Notes: generated by a model not told the origin, from the sequence alone. Shown: positions 27,188 to 37,149, counted from the stretch's first letter. The stretch is DNA of 64,000 nucleotides from Candidatus Nitrotoga sp. AM1P (GCF_013168275.1 NZ_AP019547.1:2418001-2482000), one strand, 5' to 3'. Program-made: numbers and translations.

Positions 27188-27562
27188 ATGATGCGTGCTA
27201 TGAAAATATCCCTTCTGTTACTTACGTGGGCATATTTGGGGCTGGTAACTATTTCAATGACGGTGTCAGCCGCTCCCAATGAAATAAGTAGAGAGCAGCA
27301 AGCTAGGAAACCCATTACGGTCACGATTGATGCCTTCCAATTTCAACCCGATGAGATAATGATAAAACGTGGGCAGAGCATAATCTTTATTAACAAGGAT
27401 GAAGTTCCGCATACTGTGACACCAGATAAGAATAGACACTTTATTCCTTCTGGCATCATAAAAGGTGGCGAACAACACGAAGTGTTATTTGAATCAGTAG
27501 GCGTGCAGGATTATTCGTGTGATTTTCATCCCAGCATGCGTGGGCGAGTGATTGTCAAATAG
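27188..27562 (+). CDS. Cupredoxin-domain protein
   Basis: About 124 residues from ATG 27188, five bases after the previous stop; a GTG upstream is less likely. A signal peptide (cut near VSAAP) precedes a small blue-copper fold. Type 1 copper ligands are visible: His in VPHTVTP, then Cys, His and Met in CDFHPSM. The short loop resembles amicyanin or pseudoazurin-like proteins. It could carry single electrons in the periplasm to or from the ferritin-like partner. Confidence 0.9.
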   Translation: MMRAMKISLLLLTWAYLGLVTISMTVSAAPNEISREQQARKPITVTIDAFQFQPDEIMIKRGQSIIFINKDEVPHTVTPDKNRHFIPSGIIKGGEQHEVLFESVGVQDYSCDFHPSMRGRVIVK

Positions 27563-27739
27563 CATTTGATGAGTAGTTATTGGTTAGCGTTAGTTAACTC
27601 GCATCCGGGAACGCCCCAATATTTTACTAATCATCGTTTAAAATGTTCGGATTTGGACTGGATCAGCGTACCAAGCTGCCCAGTCCAAATTATTCAGTGG
27701 TCAAATGTGGACGGGTTATTCCATTTAAGGCAAATCTAA

Positions 27740-27768
27740 TTGGCCCTGTATATGCGCTGGAGTAAAAT
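27740..27768 (+). promoter_or_regulatory. Sigma70-type promoter of the SufR-like regulator
   Basis: TTGGCC, 17 bases, TAAAAT. Four of six and five of six match consensus. Transcription would begin near 27775, just before the hairpin at 27778-27808. Confidence 0.55.
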
Positions 27769-27777
27769 ACAAAAGGT

Positions 27778-27808
27778 CTCCTTTGAGGGGGCGGGTGCAC
27801 CAAAGGAG
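27778..27808 (+). promoter_or_regulatory. Hairpin hiding the ribosome-binding site
   Basis: CTCCTTTG (27778-27785) pairs perfectly with CAAAGGAG (27801-27808), whose AAAGGAG is the Shine-Dalgarno site of the gene at 27815. The loop is 15 bases. Folding would block translation, so temperature, a ligand or a protein could control opening. Confidence 0.6.
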
Positions 27809-27814
27809 TACTGA

Positions 27815-28453
27815 ATGCTTGAATTATTAGGAAGTCGTCAGCAAGAGCTTTTAAAACTGCTGCTAAAGCATAAGGGCGGTTTAACTTTAGAAGAGCTCTC
27901 GGAATATCTAAAAATCACCCGGAATGCCGTTCGCCAGCACATAGCCGCATTGGAGAACAGCGGGATAGTCACCCAAGGGGTGAGCCGCCCTTCGGGGGGG
28001 CGTCCAGAACAGCTTTATGTACTTACCGATGAGGGTAAAGAATTTTTCCCGCGCAATTATTCCTGGTTTGCTCAATTAATGGTCGAATCAATCGCTCAAG
28101 AATCCGGGGTGGCGGGGTTGCGGGAAAGATTGGGTACCATGGGAGAGGGCGTTGCTCAACAGCTACTCAGCCAAAATTCAGTACTTAAAACGCGCGAGCA
28201 AAAGGTGGAAAAGCTTTCTGAGGTGATGGAAGCGCTTGGGTATAACACGAGGAGTTTCACTGTTAATAGTGATGCGCTCACGATTGAAGCGGATAACTGC
28301 ATTTTTCACAATCTGGCCATGAAAAATCCGGAGATTTGCCAGTTTGATCTGGCGCTGTTATCAACCTTTACAGATAGTACGGTTAATCATGAGGAATGTA
28401 TGGCTAAAGGCGGCAATGTTTGCCGTTTCAAATTTAAAGCTAAAGATGAATGA
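27815..28453 (+). CDS. SufR-like transcriptional regulator with cysteine cluster
   Basis: 212 residues. The N-terminal winged helix-turn-helix (GGLTLEELSEYLKITRNAVRQHIAALE, GRPEQLYVLTDEG) resembles SufR and related ArsR/DeoR-type proteins. Four C-terminal cysteines lie in DNC-x12-C-x19-C-x7-C, a layout suited to an Fe-S cluster; SufR proteins use similar cysteines to sense cluster status and repress suf genes. The target is not evident here, as no suf operon is in the window. A hairpin covers its ribosome-binding site. Confidence 0.8.
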   Translation: MLELLGSRQQELLKLLLKHKGGLTLEELSEYLKITRNAVRQHIAALENSGIVTQGVSRPSGGRPEQLYVLTDEGKEFFPRNYSWFAQLMVESIAQESGVAGLRERLGTMGEGVAQQLLSQNSVLKTREQKVEKLSEVMEALGYNTRSFTVNSDALTIEADNCIFHNLAMKNPEICQFDLALLSTFTDSTVNHEECMAKGGNVCRFKFKAKDE

Positions 28454-28539
28454 ATTTTATAATGAGTTTTTTGTGGTAGGTGGAGTCAAGAAGATGCTTG
28501 GCACGAACATGAAGCTAGGGGCAATTTTACAATATCTTT

Positions 28540-29028
28540 TTAGTCGCGAAAGTTTTGGTATTGCAACGGAAAGTCAGTGATGGAAGTGCGTATCAGCTGG
28601 ATGGCAGCTTGCAGATCGTCGCGTTTACTGCCAGTTATGCGCACCGTGTCGCCTTGTATGCTGGCCTGTACTTTCATTTTACTATCCTTGACAAATTTGA
28701 CGATCTTTTTCGCCAGTTCAATTTCAACTCCCACCTTGACGGTGCAGGAACGTTTAATCTTGTTACCGCTGATCTTCTCAATTTTATCGCTAATCTCCAA
28801 GCATTTGATATCAACGCCTCGCTTGGTGAGTTTAGCATTGAGAATATCCTGAACCTGGTTTAGCTGAAATTCATTATCAGCATGCACGGTCAACACTAAT
28901 TCTGCTTGCTCCACGCGTGCGTCTGAACCCTTGAAATCAAAGCGGGTACTAACTTCTTTATTGGTCTGCTCGACTGCATTTTTAACTTCTGTCTTATCCA
29001 CTTCGGATACGATGTCGAATGATGGCAT
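28540..29028 (-). CDS. YajQ-family nucleotide-binding protein
   Basis: 162 residues, full length. Hallmarks: [26 protein letters not shown], and the C-terminal [18 protein letters not shown]. The family binds nucleotides, with cyclic di-GMP binding shown for some members, and may bind RNA. It stands alone, convergent with the regulator gene. Confidence 0.95.
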   Translation of the reverse strand: MPSFDIVSEVDKTEVKNAVEQTNKEVSTRFDFKGSDARVEQAELVLTVHADNEFQLNQVQDILNAKLTKRGVDIKCLEISDKIEKISGNKIKRSCTVKVGVEIELAKKIVKFVKDSKMKVQASIQGDTVRITGSKRDDLQAAIQLIRTSITDFPLQYQNFRD

Positions 29029-29118
29029 TGCAGTTCTCCTTAAACTTTATTTTCTTAGCTTTCTTTTTCAGACGGAGGAAATGCTTGATGAGGCGGCGCT
29101 ACGAGCGGATTCGATTAG

Positions 29119-29433
29119 CTAACCAAAACTGCAAACGTAATTGACTGCGTCCTGTGCATGTATTTCAAAGCTGCTATTAGCAGCTACATTGAACTGCATA
29201 CCAGCAGTATAGGTTTTAGCAGCGGTGTCGCCTGCTATTTTAACTTGACAGGTGCCACTGGTAATTTCCATTAGTTCAGGGGCGTCGATGTTAAAAGTGA
29301 GCTGGCTGCCTGGCATTATCACACCAACAGTCTTGCGTGTGCCATCTGGAAACAAGACAGAGTGTGACACGCATTTACCGTCGAAGAACACATTGGCTTT
29401 TTTAACGACGCTAACGTTATCGAATTGGGACAT
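29119..29433 (-). CDS. ppnP: Pyrimidine/purine nucleoside phosphorylase
   Basis: 104 residues of the DUF1255/PpnP family: small cupins that cleave several nucleosides with phosphate. Typical segments are [23 protein letters not shown] (part), [20 protein letters not shown] and [11 protein letters not shown]. Full length. It is downstream of YajQ's start region only by position; separate transcripts are likely. Confidence 0.93.
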   Translation of the reverse strand: MSQFDNVSVVKKANVFFDGKCVSHSVLFPDGTRKTVGVIMPGSQLTFNIDAPELMEITSGTCQVKIAGDTAAKTYTAGMQFNVAANSSFEIHAQDAVNYVCSFG

Positions 29434-29506
29434 GGATACTCCTGATTTTAATTATTTAATTTATTCAAATTGTTATATAAAAATAAAGTGTTTCGAGCGG
29501 GCACAA

Positions 29507-30727
29507 CTACTGCGCTAGCTTGGCAGCAATGCGCATTCTAAGAGCGTTCAGCTTGATAAATCCGGCTGCGTCCTTCTGGTCGTAGGCGCCTTTGTCGTCT
29601 TCGAAAGTAGCGATGTTCGGGTCAAATAGCGAATCGGTTTTGGAATCGCGTCCCACTACGATGACATTGCCCTTGTATAGTTTGATGCGCACCCAGCCGT
29701 TAACTTTTTGCTGCGTGTGATCTATCAGTGTTTGCAGTGAGCGGCGTTCTGGACTCCACCAATAGCCGTTATAAATCATACTGGCATAGCGCGGCATCAA
29801 ATCATCTTTCAGGTGCGCAACTTCGCGGTCCAGCGTGATGGATTCTATTGCGCGATGAGCCTTGAGCATGATGGTTCCGCCGGGGGTTTCATAACAGCCG
29901 CGTGATTTCATGCCGACGTAACGGTTTTCTACCAGATCAAGACGACCGATGCCGTGTTTGCCGCCCAGCTCATTAAGCTTGGCAAGTATTTGGGCCGGGC
30001 TCATGTGTGATCCGTTGAGGGCGGTAATGTCGCCGCGCTCGAATTCAAGATCGAGATATTCAGCCGCATCTGGCGCTTGTTCCGGTGATACTGTCCAGCG
30101 CCACATGCTTTCCTCAGCTTCAGCGGCGGGGTTTTCCAGATGGCGACCTTCAAAGCTGATATGCAGCAGGTTTGCATCCATTGAATAAGGCGATCCACCC
30201 TGTTTGTGCTTCATATCTACGGGGATGCTGTGCTTTTCAGCGTATGCCATTAATTTTTCACGCGAGAGTAAGTCCCACTCGCGCCACGGCGCGATTACCT
30301 TGATGCTCGGGTTAAGTGCGTAATATCCTAGCTCGAAACGCACCTGATCGTTGCCCTTGCCGGTGGCGCCGTGCGACACTGCTTCCGCGCCAGTTTGCCT
30401 GGCGATCTCAATTTGGCGCTTGGCGATTAGCGGGCGCGCGATCGAGGTGCCAAGCAGATATTCCCCCTCATATACGGTGTTGGCGCGGAACATCGGGAAT
30501 ACAAAGTCGCGTACAAATTCGTCGCGCAGATCGTCGATGAAAATATTTTCCGGCTTGATGCCGAACTGCAATGCTTTTTTGCGTGCGGGTTCGAGTTCTT
30601 CACCTTGACCAATGTCGGCAGTGAAAGTTACGACCTCGCACTGATAGGTATCTTGTAACCATTTCAGAATTACTGAGGTATCCAGCCCACCAGAGTAGGC
30701 GAGGACAACTTTTTTGATTTCACTCAT
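29507..30727 (-). CDS. argG: Argininosuccinate synthase
   Basis: 406 residues. It joins citrulline and aspartate using ATP. The PP-loop is [10 protein letters not shown]; other family blocks are [15 protein letters not shown] and [13 protein letters not shown]. Third gene of argD-argF-argG in direction of transcription, 68 bp after argF with a hairpin between. Length is normal. Confidence 0.97.
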   Translation of the reverse strand: MSEIKKVVLAYSGGLDTSVILKWLQDTYQCEVVTFTADIGQGEELEPARKKALQFGIKPENIFIDDLRDEFVRDFVFPMFRANTVYEGEYLLGTSIARPLIAKRQIEIARQTGAEAVSHGATGKGNDQVRFELGYYALNPSIKVIAPWREWDLLSREKLMAYAEKHSIPVDMKHKQGGSPYSMDANLLHISFEGRHLENPAAEAEESMWRWTVSPEQAPDAAEYLDLEFERGDITALNGSHMSPAQILAKLNELGGKHGIGRLDLVENRYVGMKSRGCYETPGGTIMLKAHRAIESITLDREVAHLKDDLMPRYASMIYNGYWWSPERRSLQTLIDHTQQKVNGWVRIKLYKGNVIVVGRDSKTDSLFDPNIATFEDDKGAYDQKDAAGFIKLNALRMRIAAKLAQ

Positions 30728-30765
30728 TTCGTTTTTCTCTGTTTAATAAACCGCTAATGAAAATA

Positions 30766-30781
30766 GGGTGCGCAAGCACCC
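30766..30781 (-). terminator. Hairpin between argF and argG, possible partial terminator
   Basis: GGGTGC / GCACCC with a four-base loop, followed on the minus strand by TATTTTC. The U-run is short, so partial termination or mRNA processing is more likely than a full stop. Confidence 0.45.
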
Positions 30782-30795
30782 CCTGCATTTTTACT

Positions 30796-31716
30796 TTAGT
30801 TATTGACATTACCTAATAGCAGATATTCCATCAGTGCTTTTTGTACATGTAATCTATTCTCTGCTTCGTCCCATACTGCGCTTTGCGGGCCGTCAATTAC
30901 AACGGCGTCCACTTCCTCTCCGCGATGTGCCGGCAGGCAATGCATGAATAGCGCATCCGATTTGGCGACGGACATCATTTCTGTATCCACAATCCAGTCG
31001 GCGAACGCTTTACGGCGCGCATCGTTTTCGCGCTCAAAACCCATGCTGGTCCAGACATCGGTGGTAACCAAGTCGGCATTGCGTGCCGCATCCATGGGGT
31101 CAGCAAATTCTTCATAGTGGTCTTCGCCGAATAGTCCGGCGCGTTCTGGTTCAACTTCATAGCCAGGTGGGGTGGAAACATGGACGTTGAAGTCGAACAC
31201 CTCCGCTGCTTGTAACCAGGTATTGCATACATTATTGGAATCACCGATCCATGCAACGGTTTTGCCCTGAATGGAGCCACGCTGCTCGATATAGGTGTAG
31301 ATATCAGCCAATATCTGACAAGGATGATATTCATTGGTCAGGCCGTTAATCACCGGCACTCTCGAATTTGCAGCAAAGCGTTCGATAATTTCTTGCTCGA
31401 AAGTACGGATCATCACTAAGTCACTCATGCGAGAGATAACTTGTGCAGCGTCTTCTACCGGCTCGCCGCGCCCTAGTTGCGAGTCGCGTGTATTGAGGTA
31501 AATGGCATTGCCGCCAAGTTGTTGCATGCCTGCCTCAAACGATAGGCGCGTACGCGTGGAGCTTTTCTCAAAGATCATCACTAAAGTGCGATCCACTAGT
31601 GGATGATAGAGCTGGTAGTTTTTGAAGCGTTGCTTGATGATGTGCGCGCGAGCGAAAATGTGTTCGAACTCGGTATGGGTGAAGTCTTTGAATTGTAAAA
31701 AATGTTTAATGCTCAC
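30796..31716 (-). CDS. argF: Ornithine carbamoyltransferase
   Basis: 306 residues. It makes citrulline from ornithine and carbamoyl phosphate. The carbamoyl-phosphate motif STRTR, the HPCQ motif and the ornithine site HCLPAHRGEEV are present. It starts with GTG at 31716, one base after the argD stop, indicating coupled translation. Confidence 0.96.
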   Translation of the reverse strand: MSIKHFLQFKDFTHTEFEHIFARAHIIKQRFKNYQLYHPLVDRTLVMIFEKSSTRTRLSFEAGMQQLGGNAIYLNTRDSQLGRGEPVEDAAQVISRMSDLVMIRTFEQEIIERFAANSRVPVINGLTNEYHPCQILADIYTYIEQRGSIQGKTVAWIGDSNNVCNTWLQAAEVFDFNVHVSTPPGYEVEPERAGLFGEDHYEEFADPMDAARNADLVTTDVWTSMGFERENDARRKAFADWIVDTEMMSVAKSDALFMHCLPAHRGEEVDAVVIDGPQSAVWDEAENRLHVQKALMEYLLLGNVNN

Positions 31717-31717
31717 G

Positions 31718-32896
31718 TTATGCGCCTTGCGCCAGGAAATCAGTAATAAGCGGGCATAGTTTGTCCAGTAATTGCAGCGCTTCCGCGGAAGTAAATACCA
31801 TTGCGGGTAGCAGCCGGATAACGTTGTCAGCGGTGACGTTGATTAACAGCCCTTGTGCCAAGGCTTGCTTCACCAGTTCCCCGCAGGGCCTGTTTAATTC
31901 AATGCCGATAATCAGCCCCTGTCCCCGAATTTCTACCACGCCAGCCGCTGTGGCCAGGCGGGTGCGTAAACTCTGCTGTAGAAATTCGCCTACTGTAGCG
32001 GCATGTGCTACCAGCTGGTCTTCTTCCATTATCGCCAGCGTGGTTAGCACAGCTATACATGCCAATGGGTTGCCGCCGAAAGTAGAGCCATGATTGCCCG
32101 GCTTAAAGGTGCCCGTCGCCTTGCCAGCGGCTAGGCAGGCGCCGACAGGAATGCCGGAGCCGACACCTTTTGCTAGTGTCATTACGTCCGGTAGAATGCT
32201 CGTATATTGGTGGGCGAACCATTTGCCAGTACGGCCAATACCGCATTGCACTTCATCCAGCATCAACAGCCAGTTGTGTTGGTCACAGATCTTACGTAGT
32301 TGCTCGAGATAATGGATATCCAAGGTGCGGATTCCGCCTTCACCTTGAATGGGTTCGATCAGCACCGCTACGACATCGTGGTTGTGTTCGGCGACCTGAT
32401 GTATGGCATCCAGATCATCATACGGAACGCGCACAAAACCTTTTACGAGCGGCTCGAATCCAGCCTGTACTTTGCGGTTGCCAGTGGCGGATAGTGTGGC
32501 TAATGTACGGCCATGGAATGCTTTTTCCATGACGATAATGGCGGGATTATCAATACCTTGCTGATGACCATACAGACGCGCCAACTTGATCGCAGCTTCA
32601 TTAGCCTCGCAGCCCGAATTGCACAAGAACACCTCTTGCATGTTGGCCAGCGTACATAATTTGTCGGCTACAGCTTCTTGTTCGTTTATTTGATACAAGT
32701 TGGAAACGTGTATCAGTTTGCTGATCTGCTCAGTAAGCGCCGCAGTTAAGCGTGGATGGGCATGTCCCAGCGTGTTAACAGCGATACCGGATAGCGCATC
32801 AAGGTAGCGTTTGCCATTGCTGTCCCACAGCCAAACACCTTCTCCATGTGTGAAGAAGACTGGCAGGCGAGCGTAGGTGTTCATCAAGTGTGACAT
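31718..32896 (-). CDS. argD: Acetylornithine aminotransferase
   Basis: About 392 residues. A class III PLP aminotransferase: GIAVNTLGHAHP, CNSGCEANEAAIKLAR, the FHGRTLATLSATG segment, LDEVQCGIGRTG and the PLP lysine in TLAKGVGSG. ATG at 32896 (MSHLMNT) fits family length better than 32920. Head of the arg operon. Confidence 0.95.
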   Translation of the reverse strand: MSHLMNTYARLPVFFTHGEGVWLWDSNGKRYLDALSGIAVNTLGHAHPRLTAALTEQISKLIHVSNLYQINEQEAVADKLCTLANMQEVFLCNSGCEANEAAIKLARLYGHQQGIDNPAIIVMEKAFHGRTLATLSATGNRKVQAGFEPLVKGFVRVPYDDLDAIHQVAEHNHDVVAVLIEPIQGEGGIRTLDIHYLEQLRKICDQHNWLLMLDEVQCGIGRTGKWFAHQYTSILPDVMTLAKGVGSGIPVGACLAAGKATGTFKPGNHGSTFGGNPLACIAVLTTLAIMEEDQLVAHAATVGEFLQQSLRTRLATAAGVVEIRGQGLIIGIELNRPCGELVKQALAQGLLINVTADNVIRLLPAMVFTSAEALQLLDKLCPLITDFLAQGA

Positions 32897-33006
32897 ATAT
32901 AGAATGACAGACGGCGGCATGGCCGCCGTATTAAGTTCAGGGAAAGGTCTATATTGAGCTAAATTACCTCAATTGTGCAAGAGGAAAATTTATATTGCAC
33001 GTTGAC

Positions 33007-33099
33007 GCTGTAAAAAAACTCAAAATTGTGAAAATCACCTTATGAAAAATCAACAAATTACGATACCTGTTTTCGTTGAAAACAGAGTTTTTCTACAGC
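33007..33099. repeat. Small inverted-repeat element, 93 bp (MITE-like)
   Basis: Ends GCTGTAAAAAAACTC and GAGTTTTTCTACAGC are inverted repeats matching at 14 of 15 bases. Inside is a second perfect stem CTGTTTTC / GAAAACAG. It lies between argD's promoter region and an IS, and could be a remnant of a transposable element. Confidence 0.5.
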
Positions 33100-33130
33100 C
33101 TCGTTAATTAATTTAAGGGCATCAGTCACT

Positions 33131-34448
33131 AGTGTCCGGTTAAGGATCGAATAGATTCAGTTGGTTGCTGAAGCAGCTGTTTTCTGACTGACCGCCGATG
33201 CCCTGCAAGGCTTGTTGAATGGGCATTTTCTCGAACAGCGTGACCGACAGAATCTGTAACAAAGTGTAGAGCGAAGCGTCCAGATTGAGACGCTTCTTGA
33301 TGATAGCGACGAGCACATAAACCGAAACGGCGATCCAGATTTTCGATTTCACCGCATTCTCTGATGTGCCATAGAAACATTGGATACGAAGATGCTGCTT
33401 CACCCACTTGAAGAACAACTCCACCTGCCAGCGGCTCTTGTAGAGCGCGCAGATCGTTGCCGCTGGCAACGGTAAAGTTGTTGGTCAGAAACACCAGCGT
33501 CTTGCCCGTTTCTGGGTCTTTGAATCGAATGCGCCGCAACGGCTCTGGGTAATCCTGTTGAGTGTAAAACCCATCGAGCGCAATCGTCTGATCGCAGATG
33601 ATGCCCAAGCTTCGGTCCGTCCTGGCGGAATACATCCGGTGTGCATCGAGATTCGACCTGGCGCGCGTCACGAAGAAAGCCCCCGCCAAGTGCAGTCGAT
33701 GCAGACGCACGAAATCGACGTAGGCTCGATCCATGACATAGATAGCGCCCGCTTCTGGAATCAACAAATCGAGCGCTCGCACGTCGTGCATCTTGCCATC
33801 GGAGACATGAATGAAGCTGGGAATGCTGCCACGCAAATCTAGCAGCATAGGCATCTTCACCGCTGCCTTGGTGGTTTGGAAATGCGCCCATGGAAACACC
33901 GACAAGCACAGATCGATGGTGGTCGAATCCAGCGCGTACACTGTGTTGGTCAAATCCAGCCCCAAGTCTTCGCTGGTGTAAAGCGTTCGGGCTTGAGCAA
34001 TCAAGCGATGAGCGAATTCGGCGTAGATATGCCAGTCGCGCAGTTCGTTGGCGTCGGCCAATGTGGAACGCGACACCGCATTTCTGATGCCCATGTGATA
34101 AAGCCTGGCGGACTGCGCCGAGAGGCAGGCTTCGATGTCGCGTAAACTCTCGCGGTAGGTGAGTGGCGCGAAAGCCAGAATGCGGAAGTGTTCGGCACAG
34201 GTCAGCGTCCTGACGCGATGATCGCCACCATGCCGAGCAACGATGCGGTAAAAGGTCTTCCACGGAAGGAAATCCATCACTTGGGCGAACAAGGGCTTGC
34301 CAACGTACATCGCAATCTCCAACAGCAGAAAAACTGGGAGACTGCACGAAGGTGGGCTCGCCGTTCAAGTCGGAGACACCCTCAAAACCGCTGTATGCTG
34401 CATAAAATAAGAATTCCAGAGTCATGGGGTCGTTTTTAACCGGACACT
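33131..34448 (-). mobile_element. IS4-family insertion sequence, about 1.32 kb
   Basis: Terminal inverted repeats begin AGTGTCCGGTTAA at both ends; with flanking CACT/AGTG the match extends to 17 bases, so the exact edge and target duplication are ambiguous. It carries one transposase gene split by a frameshift. It lies between argD and rpsT. Confidence 0.85.
33140..34310 (-). pseudogene. IS4-family transposase, frameshifted
   Basis: ATG 34310 has GGAG six bases upstream. The frame encodes the N-terminal domain and the first two catalytic Asp (YALDSTTIDL, VMDRAYVDF) as far as LTNNFT. Near 33470 one extra base shifts the frame; the family's C-terminal part (YKSRWQVELFFKWVKQHLRI, the YREK motif with catalytic Glu) continues in the other frame to 33140. 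Without frameshifting during translation no full enzyme is made. The C-terminal piece ends SNQLNLFDP. Confidence 0.88.
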
Positions 34449-34548
34449 AGTGATATTACTTATGCAATTAAAATTGCTAGTATGTGCAGGGCAGATTGGA
34501 TATTCGTTGAAGGTGATGGTTCATGATTTTGGCGAGCTAAAACACAAA

Positions 34549-34570
34549 GCCGACAGCATATGCTGTCGGC
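34549..34570 (-). terminator. rpsT terminator
   Basis: Perfect stem GCCGACAGC / GCTGTCGGC with an ATAT loop, 20 bases past the rpsT stop, followed on the minus strand by TTTGTGTTTT. Confidence 0.85.
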
Positions 34571-34590
34571 TTATTTGGGAGTGCGTGCAG

Positions 34591-34860
34591 TTATGCTTGA
34601 GCCATTGCTTTGATGGCAGCAGATAAACGGCTCTTATGACGTGCAGCTTTATTTTTGTGAATGATCTTTTTGTCGGCAATAGAATCCACGATACTAGTGG
34701 ATTCGATGAAAACGGCTTGTGCCACAGCTTTGTCGCCAACTTTAATAGCTTTAGCCACTTTTTTAATGGCAGTGCGCAGTTTAGAGCGCAGACTCGTGTT
34801 ATGTTCGCGTTGTTTGTTTGCTTGTCGCGCGCGTTTTCTAGCTTGTGCAGTGTTTGCCAT
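34591..34860 (-). CDS. rpsT: 30S ribosomal protein S20
   Basis: 89 residues, basic, starting [14 protein letters not shown]20 binds 16S rRNA early in 30S assembly. AAGGAG lies five bases before ATG. Single gene with its own terminator. The opposite-strand and shifted frames are shadows. Confidence 0.97.
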   Translation of the reverse strand: MANTAQARKRARQANKQREHNTSLRSKLRTAIKKVAKAIKVGDKAVAQAVFIESTSIVDSIADKKIIHKNKAARHKSRLSAAIKAMAQA

Positions 34861-34998
34861 GGCAACTCCTTGAGAATTTCTCTTGCGATAAAAAGATGAA
34901 TTATACGAAGGCTTGTCAACTTTAGCAATTGTTTGTTTTTTCTGTGCTGTGAGGTAAGTAGGCTATCTAGACTTGTAGTACCTGACTGCTCGGCTTTA

Positions 34999-35116
34999 CT
35001 TAAGGAGACGCTGATTAATTCAAAATTTTTCGGAATTACGTGCGTAACCAATTGATTTTTAAATTTGTTAAATTTTGTTAAATTTTGAAACGCGAGTTAA
35101 TCAGCGCTTCCTTAAG
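34999..35116. repeat. 118-bp MITE-like element
   Basis: Terminal inverted repeats of 23 bases (CTTAAGGAGACGCTGATTAA and the inverse of AGTTAATCAGCGCTTCCTTAAG less two bases) match at 20 of 23. The ends carry CTTAAG, suggesting a TTAA target. The AT-rich inside has no reading frame. Confidence 0.6.
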
Positions 35117-35446
35117 TCCTAAGAAACGGTAGAAATAAACTAAGCGAAATTGCTACAGGAGGCTTGGGAAATGGGATCTGAAGAAGGTTATGCAGACAGT
35201 ACTTGTGAACAATTTGAGCGCACAGCATGTCGTTTGAGAAGTGTCAGCTGAAAATTCCGGCACATCAGCATTATTGCCATCGGACGAATGGTTGCGGGCT
35301 ATTTTAGCTTTGACTGCGGTTGTGCCCGTCATGGCGTGGCTTGAAGCGCTGGCTTGAGCAAAAATATTGCACTGTCATAAGAAATTTGAACAGAATCTAG
35401 CGCGATTTTAGGATAAGATATTGCTGTCTAACAGCGTTGATAATCC
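35117..35446. other. Intergenic region before the his operon
   Basis: Two tiny frames occur: MGSEEGYADS... (26 codons, with an AGGAGG site at about 35159) and a GTG-started 38-codon hydrophobic one. Neither has a known relative, so neither is called. The his promoter is expected here. Confidence 0.35.
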
Positions 35447-36541
35447 ATGTCTTCTACCAATTTTGGCGTAATACCTGAAAGCTTGCTCCGTCAAGAAATA
35501 CTCGATTTGAAAGCTTACCCTGTGCCCAACAGCACTGGCATGGTCAAACTGGATGCGATGGAGAACCCTTATCCATTGCCACAGTCATTGCGCGAGGAAA
35601 TCGCCTGCCTGGTGGCGGACGCCGCTATCAACCGATACCCTGATGCCGATGCTCAGCGATTAAAGGCCTGCATCCGCGCTGTGACCGGTTTGCCGCAGAG
35701 TTTGGATATGTTGCTTGGAAATGGGTCGGATGAGATTATTCAGTTGTTAGCGCTTGCGGTCGCTAAGCCGAATGCCACATTATTGAGCGTCGAGCCATCA
35801 TTTGTGATGTATAAAATGATTGCGGCATTCACTGGAATGCAGTATGTCGGTGTGCCGCTGACAGAAGATTTTGCGCTGGACTTGCCTGCCATGCTGACTG
35901 TCATGCAACACCGTCAGCCTGCGCTAGTGTTTTTGTCCTATCCAAATAATCCCACTGGCAATCTGTTTGATGCGGAAGCTATCGCTCAAATTATTGAAGC
36001 TGCCCCTGGTTTGGTGGTAGTGGATGAAGCTTATTATGCTTTTGCCAATGCTAGTTTTATGCCCATGCTGACACGTTATCCAAATCTGTTGGTGATGCGC
36101 ACATTCTCCAAGCTTGGCATGGCTGGTTTGCGCTTGGGGTTTATGGTGGGTAGCAAGGCGTGGCTAGCGCAGTTAGAAAAGCTCCGTTTGCCGTATAATG
36201 TGGGTGTGTTGACGCAACAGGTGGCGGAAAAATTGTTGCAGCATCACGACGTGTTGTTGCGGCAGGCTGAGCAGATCAAACAGGATCGTGCTTGGTTATA
36301 TGAACGGCTGGTGGGGGTAGCGGATGTACGGCCTTATGTGAGTGATGCCAATTTCATCTTATTCCGTGTGATGCATGCTGATAAGATTTTTCAGGGGCTG
36401 AAAAAACGGGGGGTGTTAATTAAGAATTTGAGCAAATCCCACCCAATGTTGATTGATTGTCTACGCGTTACGGTGGGCACTCCGCAAGAGAATGAACAGT
36501 TCATACGGGCATTGCAGGAAAGTATTCATCAATTTGTTTAG
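35447..36541 (+). CDS. hisC: Histidinol-phosphate aminotransferase
   Basis: 364 residues. PLP enzyme of histidine synthesis: [40 protein letters not shown] and the PLP lysine in [13 protein letters not shown]. First gene of the his cluster. Confidence 0.96.
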   Translation: MSSTNFGVIPESLLRQEILDLKAYPVPNSTGMVKLDAMENPYPLPQSLREEIACLVADAAINRYPDADAQRLKACIRAVTGLPQSLDMLLGNGSDEIIQLLALAVAKPNATLLSVEPSFVMYKMIAAFTGMQYVGVPLTEDFALDLPAMLTVMQHRQPALVFLSYPNNPTGNLFDAEAIAQIIEAAPGLVVVDEAYYAFANASFMPMLTRYPNLLVMRTFSKLGMAGLRLGFMVGSKAWLAQLEKLRLPYNVGVLTQQVAEKLLQHHDVLLRQAEQIKQDRAWLYERLVGVADVRPYVSDANFILFRVMHADKIFQGLKKRGVLIKNLSKSHPMLIDCLRVTVGTPQENEQFIRALQESIHQFV

Positions 36542-36561
36542 GCTGCCCATTAGGAAAAATT

Positions 36562-37149
36562 ATGCGTAGTGCGCAAGTTACTCGTAACACCCTGGAAACT
36601 CAGATCACTATCAAGCTGGACTTAGATGGTAGCGGTAAGGTCAAATTCGATACCGGTTTGCCTTTTCTCGAGCATATGCTCGATCAAGTTGCACGTCATG
36701 GTATGGTTGATTTGGACATCGTCGCTAAGGGTGATCTTCATATTGATGCGCATCACACTGTCGAAGATATCGGCATTACTCTTGGTCAAGCGTTTAGCCA
36801 AGCGGTAGAAGACAAAAAGGGATTGCGTCGGTACGGTCATGCTTATGTCCCATTAGATGAGGCGCTGTCGCGCGTAGTGCTGGATATTTCCGGCCGCCCC
36901 GGTTTGGTGTTCAATGTGAATTTTGTGCGTTCCAATATAGGTGAGTTTGATGTGGATTTGGTTCATGAGTTTTTCCAAGGCTTTGTCAATCATGCGCTGG
37001 TGACATTGCACATCGACAATCTGGTTGGTAAAAATGCTCACCATCAGGCGGAAACTGTGTTCAAGGCATTCGGCCGTGCCTTGCGCATGGCGCTGGAAGT
37101 TGACCCACGTATGGCAGGCATGATGCCCTCCACAAAGGGTACATTGTAA
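36562..37149 (+). CDS. hisB: Imidazoleglycerol-phosphate dehydratase
   Basis: 195 residues, the single-function form. Metal-binding His motifs [12 protein letters not shown] and [15 protein letters not shown]. 20 bp after hisC. Confidence 0.97.
   Translation: MRSAQVTRNTLETQITIKLDLDGSGKVKFDTGLPFLEHMLDQVARHGMVDLDIVAKGDLHIDAHHTVEDIGITLGQAFSQAVEDKKGLRRYGHAYVPLDEALSRVVLDISGRPGLVFNVNFVRSNIGEFDVDLVHEFFQGFVNHALVTLHIDNLVGKNAHHQAETVFKAFGRALRMALEVDPRMAGMMPSTKGTL

Noticed and set aside
33400..34425. 341-codon minus-strand ORF over the IS4 element
   Set aside because: Another frame of the transposase region; it lacks DDE motifs and reads as arginine/serine-rich noise.
35155..35360. Two tiny ORFs before hisC
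   Set aside because: One has a good ribosome site, but both are under 40 codons with no relatives that I recognise and no overlap with neighbours.
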